From assembly GCA_964396335.1 (NCBI GenBank), contig CAYNEX010000033.1, positions 1 to 23,239 on the forward strand: DNA of 23,239 nt, in the 5' to 3' direction. Positions within the stretch are counted from its first letter, which is position 1. The number at the start of each line of letters is the position of its first letter. This document shows positions 17,074-23,239 of this stretch, in pieces. Origin of the DNA: ZC4RG30 sp964396335 (GTDB lineage Bacteria; Pseudomonadota; Gammaproteobacteria; Steroidobacterales; Steroidobacteraceae). A model generated the notes under the pieces. It did not search any database, was not told the DNA's origin, and saw only the letters and a program-made list of their open reading frames with translations. A program made the position numbers and the translations under genes.

Positions 17074-20000
17074 TCAGAAGCGCATCCGCACGCCCAGGCG
17101 ATAGGAGCGACCCAACGTGTCATGCATGCCCGGTGACGCGCCGCTGATCCCGCCGCCGCTGAACGGAGGGGTCTTGTCGAACAGGTTGTTGATCGAGGCG
17201 AATACCTGCATCTGCCGCATGTTGCGCGCGGGCACGTCGTAGGTGCCGTTGAGCGTGAAGTTGAAGTAGGAGTCCACCCAGTTGCGGTCGACGGAGCCGT
17301 TGAGGAACCGGCCCTCCTCGTCCTGATACCAGTCGCAGGTACCGAGCCCGAACTGGTCCGGATCACACCACTGCTTGTCCAGCCGGGCGCCGCCGACGTA
17401 GCGGGCCGCCAGGCTCGTCGTCAGGTTGCGCACGCGGTAGGAGGTGATGACGTTGCCGGTCCAGGTCGGCGAGGCTGTCACGCCCGGAACGAAGATGTTC
17501 GACCGGATCTGCCCGACGAGGTCCAGCGGGATGTAGCAGTTCTGGTTGGTACCGAGGTAACCGCCGCGCGCCGCGCAGTTGGACTCGTTGTTCAGGATCG
17601 AGTAGTTCACCTGCACGCCGGAGGCCTCCAGTGCGCGCGTCCCGCGGACCGTCAGCGAGAAGGTGCCCGGAAGGGTCTCGTAGACGCGGCTCATCGGGAA
17701 GGTGTACTGCCAGGAGAAGTCCAGGCCGCGACGCTTGATCGGCAGCGCGTTTGCCGGGCGTGCCTGGAAGTGCGACACGATGTCCTGCAGATTGCGCGAG
17801 CCATCCGGATTGGTGCCGAAGGTGATCTCGCGGCAGGCCGCGGCGTTCTCGTCGAACAGGCCGTTGATGCCCGGATTCTCCGGATCGATCTCGCCGTCGC
17901 CCAGGTAGGTCGGCTCGATGTTGCCGCTGGCTTCCCAGCAGGCGCGGATCGGGTTCAACGCCGAGAACGGCGTGACGATCGCGTCCTTCATGCTGATGGT
18001 GAAGTAGTCCACCGAGATCCGCATGCCCTGTGCCATGCCGCCAGGCTGGAGCACGATGCCGAGCGTGGTCGTGTCGCTCTTCTCGTTCTTCAGATTGGGG
18101 TTGCCGACCCGCACGGTGGCCCAGCGCTCGAACTGATTCTCGGTGCTGAACGCGGAGCGCTCACGCCAGGGGTTGTTGCCGGATGAACCATCCGGGATGC
18201 CCGGCTGGTTCAGGAACAGGTCGCGGTAGCCCGGCGCGCGCAGGTCGCGCGAACGCGTCAGGCGCAGGCGCACGAAGTCGAACGGCTCGTAGACCGTCGA
18301 GAACTTCCAGTTCAGCACATTGTTGGTGGCCGACTCGCCGGTGGTGCCGGCGCCGCCCTTGTTGTAATAGGAGGCCCAGCGCACGCCGACGTTGGCCGTC
18401 AGCGCATTGGCGCCCTCCACGCCACTGACCAGCGGCATGTTGAACTCGGTGTACGCCTCGGTGACCCGCGACTTGCCGCTGAAGGCGTCGGCCCACACGC
18501 GCGCCAGGTCCGTGCGCTCGTAGAAGCTGTCGGCACCCACGGTACCGGTCTGGGTGACCTTGTTTTCGCGCACCTCGAAGCCGAAGGCGGCAGTCAGCGG
18601 TCCGGCCCTCCAGCCGTCCCAGAGCGTGCCGGAAGTATTCAGCGACAGGGTATGCAGCGTGGTGCCGCCGCCGGAGGAAGTATCGACGAAGGCGTAGTCG
18701 AGCGCCTGCCGTTGCCGCTCCGCCGCCACGGGATCGTCGTAATGGCTGCCGAACACGTTCAGCGGCGTGCAGCCTGCCGCAAGTTCCATCAGCTCGTCCG
18801 GTGCCGACAGCGGCAGGCCGTTGGCGTCGAGCACCGGCGGACCGTCGCGCAGGATGCGGCAGATCGGCTGGCCATAGGTGGGCGAGCCCGGGTCGTCATC
18901 GATGACCGCGTCCAGCGCCATGGCCAGGCGCAGGTTCGTCGGCACGTTGGTGGCGACCGATTCGCTGTCGGTGTGGCCGTACTGGTAGTACACATCCCAG
19001 TTCCAGCTCTGGCCGAAGCGGCCCTTCACGCCGGTGGTGAAGCTCAACGTCTCGGAGTTGTTGGAGGTCCAGCGCTGGATCTGCGGGTCCCACACCTTGC
19101 GGACCACGCTAAAGCCACTGCAGGCACTGTCGCCGTACAGGGCGCTCAGGCCCGGAGAAGCCGAACCGCCGGTCGAGGCCGGGAAGCCGGTCAGCAGTGC
19201 GCCGGTTTCCGGGTTCTGCAATGTGCCGTAATAGGCGACGAGGCCGCCGACGCCGAACGCCTTCTGCACCTGGTAGAGGGCCTCGGGCGACAGGTCGTTC
19301 AGGAATGCATAGGCATTGCGCCCGAGTTGTGGCAACTGGGCCGCGATGCCGGGGTCGCTGAAGCCCGGGAAGTTCTCGTTGAGCACGATCTCGTCGAGGA
19401 GCCAGTACTCGAGGTTGCCGAGCGTGAGCTTCACGCGCGACCACTTGCCGGTGGCCCTGCCGTTGAACGCCACGCTCGGGTTGTCGGCCACCGTCGGGCC
19501 GGTGAAGCGGTTCTGGTCGTTCACGATGATGGCCCACGGTGCGGTGAGGCCCGGCGGGTTGACGATGCCGAGCATTTCGCGGAACGCGGGGAAGTTGACC
19601 AGCGGGCTGCGCTCCTGCGCGCGATAAGGCGTGCCGTCCGGCAGCGAGCCCTGGATGTTGGCGATGCCGTAGGTGACGACGGAGCCTGCCGAGGCTTGCC
19701 CACCGGGTTGCGCGAGCTGGCCGGCCGTGTCGAACCGCATGCAGTAGCTGCCGGTCGTGTAGCCGTTGTAGTTCTTCGCCTTGGTGTCGGAATAGCGGCC
19801 CTGGAAATAACCGGTGGTGGTGTCGCTGAAGCTGTACTCGAAGTTCGAGAACAGGTTGCGCCGCTCGTTGCCTGAATTCAGCGGCGTCATGAAAGTGGTC
19901 ACCGGACCGTCGCCATTGACGGCGCTGGCACCGGTGCCGCCGCGGTAACCATAGGAGTATTCCTCGCCGGTGGTGCCGTCATCCGAGAAGCGGAACCCGT

Positions 20001-20958
20001 TGGTCACCAGCGCGTTGGAATGCCCCACCACGCCGTTCGGGGAGAACTGGCTGTAGCGCTGGTTGTACATCTCGAAGCGCGCCGGGAAGTCCTCGTAGCC
20101 CGGCATCGGCGCCAGCTCGCCATACTTGTCCTGCAGCGAGCCCTGGCCGTTGGTGAACAGGTAGCGTGACTCGGCACACCAGTCGCGTGCTGTGGCGCAG
20201 TTGCGGATGGAATTGCGCTTCTCCCACTCCACGCTCAGGAGGCCGTGGCCGCGACCGCCGAAGAGTGGCATGCCGCCGGCAATGGAGAAGTGCGGGTTGC
20301 CGCCATCGCCGGCCTCGTTGACGCCGTAGTCCAGATCGACGTTGACGCCGGTCAGGCGATTGTTCAGCACCACGTTGACCACGCCCGCCATCGCGCCCGA
20401 GCCGTAGGTGGCCGAGGCGCCGCCGGTGACCACGTCCATGCGCTGCACCAGGTTCGACGGGATCGAGTTCATGTCCACGACGTCGGCCTGGTTCGACGAG
20501 GACACTACGCGCCGGCCGTCGATCATCGTCAGCGTGCGCGAGCCGAATGCGGGGTCCATGCCGCGCAGGTTGGCGATGGTATTGCCGATGAAGTAGGAGC
20601 CACGGTCCATTGACTCGATGCCGGCGCCACCGGAGCCGGCCTGGTTGTCGCCGATCATGCCCGGCGTATAGGTGGAGATGTTCGCCGGCACCAGCGTCGT
20701 GAGCGCGTCGGCGACATTCACGATGCCCAGCGACTGCATTTCCTCCGCAGTGACTGAGGTCATCGGGTTTGCCGCAGTGTAAGTGCCAGGCACCTGGATG
20801 CGGGTGCCCGTCACCTTCACCTCTTCAAGTTCCTCGATTTCCTCATCTTCGGCTTCCGCAGCATGCGAAACAGGGAAGCTTCCGAGCATGGCGGCAGCGC
20901 CGATACAGGCAGCCACCGACGCGCGCACGAGCGGCGCATATGCATCGTTCTTTGACAC
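17074..20958 (-). CDS. TonB-dependent outer-membrane receptor
   Basis: 1294 residues, longer than typical receptors (about 700-1000). It imports an unidentified ligand across the outer membrane using TonB energy. A signal peptide (about 1-33, cleavage after SHA) is followed by an acidic linker and the TonB-box-like EEVKVTGTRI (45-54). The plug domain (about 55-200) includes NLRGMDPAFGSRTLTMIDGR and GGASATYGSGAMAGVVN. The rest is a long barrel ending in RLGVRMRF with the terminal Phe needed for Bam-dependent assembly. Several likely loop regions hold paired cysteines, for example NCATARDWC and WCDPDQFGLGTC. The start is GTG with GGGGGT upstream. The linked lipoprotein gene recalls receptor/lipoprotein uptake pairs, but this partner is not SusD-like in any way I can see. 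Substrate unknown. Confidence 0.94.
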   Translation of the reverse strand: MSKNDAYAPLVRASVAACIGAAAMLGSFPVSHAAEAEDEEIEELEEVKVTGTRIQVPGTYTAANPMTSVTAEEMQSLGIVNVADALTTLVPANISTYTPGMIGDNQAGSGGAGIESMDRGSYFIGNTIANLRGMDPAFGSRTLTMIDGRRVVSSSNQADVVDMNSIPSNLVQRMDVVTGGASATYGSGAMAGVVNVVLNNRLTGVNVDLDYGVNEAGDGGNPHFSIAGGMPLFGGRGHGLLSVEWEKRNSIRNCATARDWCAESRYLFTNGQGSLQDKYGELAPMPGYEDFPARFEMYNQRYSQFSPNGVVGHSNALVTNGFRFSDDGTTGEEYSYGYRGGTGASAVNGDGPVTTFMTPLNSGNERRNLFSNFEYSFSDTTTGYFQGRYSDTKAKNYNGYTTGSYCMRFDTAGQLAQPGGQASAGSVVTYGIANIQGSLPDGTPYRAQERSPLVNFPAFREMLGIVNPPGLTAPWAIIVNDQNRFTGPTVADNPSVAFNGRATGKWSRVKLTLGNLEYWLLDEIVLNENFPGFSDPGIAAQLPQLGRNAYAFLNDLSPEALYQVQKAFGVGGLVAYYGTLQNPETGALLTGFPASTGGSASPGLSALYGDSACSGFSVVRKVWDPQIQRWTSNNSETLSFTTGVKGRFGQSWNWDVYYQYGHTDSESVATNVPTNLRLAMALDAVIDDDPGSPTYGQPICRILRDGPPVLDANGLPLSAPDELMELAAGCTPLNVFGSHYDDPVAAERQRQALDYAFVDTSSGGGTTLHTLSLNTSGTLWDGWRAGPLTAAFGFEVRENKVTQTGTVGADSFYERTDLARVWADAFSGKSRVTEAYTEFNMPLVSGVEGANALTANVGVRWASYYNKGGAGTTGESATNNVLNWKFSTVYEPFDFVRLRLTRSRDLRAPGYRDLFLNQPGIPDGSSGNNPWRERSAFSTENQFERWATVRVGNPNLKNEKSDTTTLGIVLQPGGMAQGMRISVDYFTISMKDAIVTPFSALNPIRACWEASGNIEPTYLGDGEIDPENPGINGLFDENAAACREITFGTNPDGSRNLQDIVSHFQARPANALPIKRRGLDFSWQYTFPMSRVYETLPGTFSLTVRGTRALEASGVQVNYSILNNESNCAARGGYLGTNQNCYIPLDLVGQIRSNIFVPGVTASPTWTGNVITSYRVRNLTTSLAARYVGGARLDKQWCDPDQFGLGTCDWYQDEEGRFLNGSVDRNWVDSYFNFTLNGTYDVPARNMRQMQVFASINNLFDKTPPFSGGGISGASPGMHDTLGRSYRLGVRMRF

Positions 20959-21228
20959 CGTGATACCCCCACAAGTTGTCTCATCGTCATCGCTTCAGCG
21001 GCGATGCGGCATGGAATTTTGCCTTCTCGTGAAAGCGACGTCACCTGCTTGGTCAGACAATGCCGCTTGTCGAATTGCCCGCGGCGTCTTGTGAATATCG
21101 AGCACGTCTTGAGACGATATCCCTCGCGACTCATGTGATTCCGCGAGGCCTCGTAGAGCGGCTTTGCGCGGGAGTCACGAGTTGAAAAGTCCCGCTCGGA
21201 TGTAATCCTGCGAAGTGAGTAATCACCA
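20959..21228. other. Intergenic leader upstream of the receptor gene
   Basis: This roughly 270-base stretch has lower GC than its surroundings and no convincing gene. It should hold the receptor promoter and 5' leader. Small inverted repeats are visible (CATCGC at 20988 with GCGATG at 21001; CTCGCG at 21123 with CGCGAG at 21142). I cannot identify a confident -35/-10 pair, a Fur box or a riboswitch. A short minus-strand frame at 20817-21134 overlaps the receptor start and lacks any recognisable domain. Confidence 0.45.
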
Positions 21229-21273
21229 TGTGCACTTTCTGCATGTGCACTGTCTGCAGATGCACACTCTGCA
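21229..21273. repeat. Three 15-bp tandem repeats (iteron-like)
   Basis: Three contiguous 15-base units: TGTGCACTTTCTGCA, TGTGCACTGTCTGCA and GATGCACACTCTGCA. Units 1 and 2 differ at one base; unit 3 is more diverged. Each contains two TGCA palindromes. They lie 270-315 bases upstream of the receptor start and immediately past the stop of the Sel1 remnant. They could be a regulator-binding array or a slippage product. Confidence 0.85.
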
Positions 21274-21279
21274 GTTCAT

Positions 21280-21733
21280 TTACGTCTGGTTGATGCAGAG
21301 GCGGAAATGCGTGGCCTGAAATTCCTGGTGGCAACTGCGCAGCCGCGCGGCCCCGACCTCATCCGTGCTGACGCCACGCCCTTCGCTGCAGGCCATGGCC
21401 AGATAGTTCTGGCCCCATCCCATGCCTTGTGCGGCGGACTTGCGGAACAATCAACGGCCTTGTCATCGTCGTGCGACACCTGCCCGCCTTCCCAGTACGT
21501 GAAGCCCAGGTTCGCCTGGGCCGATGCGTGGCCCTGCGCGGCGGCGCGCTCGAACCTTTTGATGGCCTCCGCGGGGTCGGCGTCAATACCGGCCCCGGAT
21601 CACGTTGCGCATTGTCAGGGGCATGGTCTGCGTACGCGTATCGCCGGCTTCCGCCAGCGGACTCAACAAATCGATGGCGGCGGCGTGCTGGCTTGGGAGC
21701 AGGCAGTTGCCGAGATGCGGTGGTGATCGCCAC
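21280..21733 (-). pseudogene. Sel1-repeat protein remnant
   Basis: Three reading frames joined end to end give a Sel1-like (TPR-related) solenoid. Frame A, upstream of about 21597, reads AAAIDLLSPLAEAGDTRTQ. Frame B, about 21590-21450, reads GIDADPAEAIKRFERAAAQG and then HASAQANLGFTYWEGG. Frame C, about 21450 to the TAA at 21280, reads FRKSAAQGMGWGQNYLAMA and CSEGRGVSTDEVGAARL. The A/B and B/C junctions can each be repaired by adding one G (CGGGGCCGG to CGGGGCCGGGG-type context; TGTTC to TGGTTC). No credible start or signal peptide is visible, so the 5' limit is approximate. Sel1 proteins are usually secreted or periplasmic scaffolds; this copy appears decayed unless the sequence contains errors. 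Confidence 0.7.
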
Positions 21734-21855
21734 AGATGGCGCCAGGACGACCGCAGTCGATACTCAGGTTCTGAAGTGAAGGCAGAGGGGCCTGGTCAGT
21801 GCCCTGATCCGGCTTCAGTCACTGCGTTCACGAAAGGAAGCCGTGGCCGGTGGCA

Positions 21856-21929
21856 TGGAGGCTAGGGTCGGAATCGAACCGGCGTACACGGCTTTGCAGG
21901 CCGCTGCATGACCACTCTGCCACCTAGCC
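21856..21929 (-). tRNA. cysT: tRNA-Cys (anticodon GCA)
   Basis: 74 bases with acceptor stem GGCTAGG paired with CCTAGCC, discriminator T and encoded CCA. The anticodon loop is CTGCAAA and the T-arm carries GGTTCGATTCC. It lies 19 bases downstream of tRNA-Gly on the same strand, as in the E. coli glyW-cysT-leuZ transcript. Its 3' end faces the accessory block. Confidence 0.97.
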
Positions 21930-21948
21930 GTGCCGGGAGATTAAAGAC

Positions 21949-22024
21949 TGGAGCGGGAAACGAGGCTCGAACTCGCGACCTCAACCTTGGCAAGGTTGCG
22001 CTCTACCAACTGAGCTATTCCCGC
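21949..22024 (-). tRNA. glyW: tRNA-Gly (anticodon GCC)
   Basis: 76 bases with acceptor stem GCGGGAA paired with TTCCCGC, discriminator T and encoded CCA. The anticodon loop is TTGCCAA, the D-arm starts TAGCTCAGTTGG and the T-arm carries AGTTCGAGCCT. It lies 69 bases downstream of the pgsA stop, matching the conserved gammaproteobacterial order. Confidence 0.97.
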
Positions 22025-22093
22025 GTCGAGAGGGCCGTGATTTTAGGTCCGTCTGCGTACAAGTCAAGCATGTTTGGTCATGACTTGAAGAGA

Positions 22094-22654
22094 TTATTCA
22101 CTGGCGGTCAGGACCGGCCACGCCGAGCGCAGGTAACTGATCATGGACCACAATGTCAGGGCCGCGGCAGCCACCGTCAGGTACAGTCCGATCTGGTAGA
22201 TCGGCAGGCCCAGGATGTCGTCCCGCCACATCATCATCGGGATGCCCACCATCTGCACGATGGTCTTCAGCTTGCCGAGGCCGGACACTGCCACGCGCGT
22301 GCGCTCGCCCAGCTCGGCCATCCATTCACGCAGTGCCGAGATGGCGATTTCGCGACCGATGATCACGCAGGCGGACATCACCACCAGCCATTGCTGGTCA
22401 TGGCTGACCAGCAGCACCAGTGTCACTGCCACCAGCAGCTTGTCGGCCACCGGATCGAGGAAGGCGCCCAGCCGGCTGGTGAGCCCCATGCGGCGTGCCA
22501 GGTAGCCATCCAGCGAATCGGTGATGGCAGCGGCGGTGAACAGCAGCGCGGCACTGGCGTTGGACCAGTGATATGGCGCGTAGAACAGCACCACCACCAG
22601 CGGGATCGCGAGGATGCGCAGCCAGGTCAGGATGTTGGGGAGGTTCCAGGCCAT
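22094..22654 (-). CDS. pgsA: CDP-diacylglycerol--glycerol-3-phosphate 3-phosphatidyltransferase
   Basis: This 186-residue inner-membrane enzyme makes phosphatidylglycerophosphate, the committed step to phosphatidylglycerol and cardiolipin. The CDP-alcohol phosphotransferase signature is complete: DSLDGYLARR, then GAFLDPVADK, fitting the DGxxAR...GxxxDxxxD pattern. Several membrane helices are evident, starting with ILTWLRILAIPLVVVLFYAP. The ATG at 22654 gives the standard MAWNLPNILTWLR start. The frame is open further upstream into uvrC, but that extension is not family-like. It starts 19 bases after the uvrC stop, so the two are probably cotranscribed. Confidence 0.97.
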   Translation of the reverse strand: MAWNLPNILTWLRILAIPLVVVLFYAPYHWSNASAALLFTAAAITDSLDGYLARRMGLTSRLGAFLDPVADKLLVAVTLVLLVSHDQQWLVVMSACVIIGREIAISALREWMAELGERTRVAVSGLGKLKTIVQMVGIPMMMWRDDILGLPIYQIGLYLTVAAAALTLWSMISYLRSAWPVLTASE

Positions 22655-22673
22655 GAATCGTATTGCACCGGGT

Positions 22674-23239
22674 TCAAGCGCCCGGATGCAACCGATCATA
22701 GATGACCTGTGCCAGCGCGGGGCCGATTCCTTTGACCTGCGCCAGGTCGCCGGCGCCGGCACGCATCACGCCCTGCAGTCCGCCGAAATGCTGCAGCAGG
22801 GCCCGGCGCCGCGACGGACCCAGGCCGGGCACCGTCTCGAGCACCGATTCCTGGTGGCGGCGCGCACGCCGCTTGCGGTGCCCCTGGATGGCAAAGCGGT
22901 GCGCCTCGTCGCGGACGCGCTGGATCAGCCGCAGCGCGCGCGAGTCGGCCGGCAGCGTCATGACCGAATCATTCCAGCCCAGGTGCAGGCGTTCCTGGCC
23001 GGGCTTGCGGTCCGGTCCCTTCGACACACCCACCACCAGCTGCGATTCGAAGCCCAGTTCCTTCAGCACCGGCAGCACGGCATTGACCTGCCCTGCCCCG
23101 CCATCGATCAGCAGCAGGTCGGGGCATGGGGATTCGCCATCGCGGATGCGGGTGAAGCGGCGACCGACGGCCTCGGCCAGCGCGGCGTAGTCATCACCCG
23201 CGGTCGCCGTGGCGATGTTGAAGCGGCGGTATTCCTTGC
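22674..23239 (-). CDS. uvrC: Excinuclease ABC subunit C, C-terminal part (runs off the window)
   Basis: The final 188 residues of UvrC, which makes both incisions in nucleotide excision repair with UvrB. The segment begins within KEYRRFNIATATAGDDYAAL and includes the RNase H-like 5'-incision nuclease core PDLLLIDGGAGQVNA. The conserved DEAHRFAIQGHRKRR region follows. The tail has tandem helix-hairpin-helix motifs (VPGLGPSRRRALLQHFGG and VKGIGPALAQVIYDRLH). The 5' end lies beyond position 23239. The frame is uninterrupted and the stop is TGA at 22676-22674. Confidence 0.97.
   Translation of the reverse strand, partial: KEYRRFNIATATAGDDYAALAEAVGRRFTRIRDGESPCPDLLLIDGGAGQVNAVLPVLKELGFESQLVVGVSKGPDRKPGQERLHLGWNDSVMTLPADSRALRLIQRVRDEAHRFAIQGHRKRRARRHQESVLETVPGLGPSRRRALLQHFGGLQGVMRAGAGDLAQVKGIGPALAQVIYDRLHPGA

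Noticed and set aside
20817..21134. A 105-codon minus-strand frame overlapping the receptor start
   Set aside because: It is out of frame with the receptor and very basic, with no domain or good ribosome site. The overlap with the signal-peptide region argues for chance.
21229..21273. Possible CRISPR array
   Set aside because: The 15-bp units are contiguous without spacers and there are no cas genes in the window.
21131..21334. A 67-codon minus-strand frame containing the pentapeptide-like repeats LQSVH, LQTVH and MQKVH
   Set aside because: The peptide repeat follows from the 15-bp DNA repeat and overlaps the Sel1 stop region. There is no supporting start signal.

Overview
The window is GC-rich and almost fully coding, and nearly every gene lies on the minus strand. 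It looks like a free-living, respiring Gammaproteobacterium. The evidence is a uvrC-pgsA-tRNA-Gly-tRNA-Cys block as in Escherichia coli, a complete system I cytochrome c maturation operon, a large TonB-dependent receptor and a Ser/Thr kinase of the kinase-plus-beta-propeller type. A Xanthomonadales/Nevskiales/Steroidobacter-like lineage is my best guess, with modest confidence.

Layout, low to high coordinate. (1) 2-2844: a 2OG-Fe(II) oxygenase-like protein and, upstream of it, a PQQ-dependent quinohaemoprotein alcohol dehydrogenase. (2) 2943-9625: all nine ccm genes, ccmABCDEFGHI, on the minus strand in canonical order and mostly overlapping by 1-31 bases. They are preceded by a tRNA-Leu(TAA) only 14 bases from the apparent ccmA start. 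The ccm products would attach haem to the CXXCH site of the neighbouring dehydrogenase. (3) 9801-12469: copB and copA, a copper-resistance pair with a 4-base overlap. (4) 12553-14940: on the plus strand, a transmembrane Ser/Thr kinase gene whose beta-propeller half is broken by four frameshifts that sum to zero. (5) 15003-20958: a 1294-residue TonB-dependent receptor and, downstream of it, an unrecognised lipoprotein with three diverged repeats. (6) 20959-21855: intergenic DNA, three 15-bp tandem repeats and a decayed Sel1-repeat gene. (7) 21856-23239: tRNA-Cys(GCA), tRNA-Gly(GCC), pgsA and the 3' part of uvrC.

The broadest observation is that the E. coli order is pgsA-glyW-cysT-leuZ, with tRNA genes Gly(GCC), Cys(GCA), Leu(TAA). 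The same three tRNAs occur here in that order on one strand, but about 12 kb of accessory DNA (copper resistance, broken kinase, receptor plus lipoprotein, Sel1 remnant) separates Cys from Leu. Both broken genes lie in that block, while the housekeeping genes around it are intact. I see no integrase, transposase, CRISPR array or phage gene. The best candidates for undescribed biology are the receptor/repeat-lipoprotein pair and the dehydrogenase, which has a possible lanthanide-type active site, a lipobox and an unusual tail.
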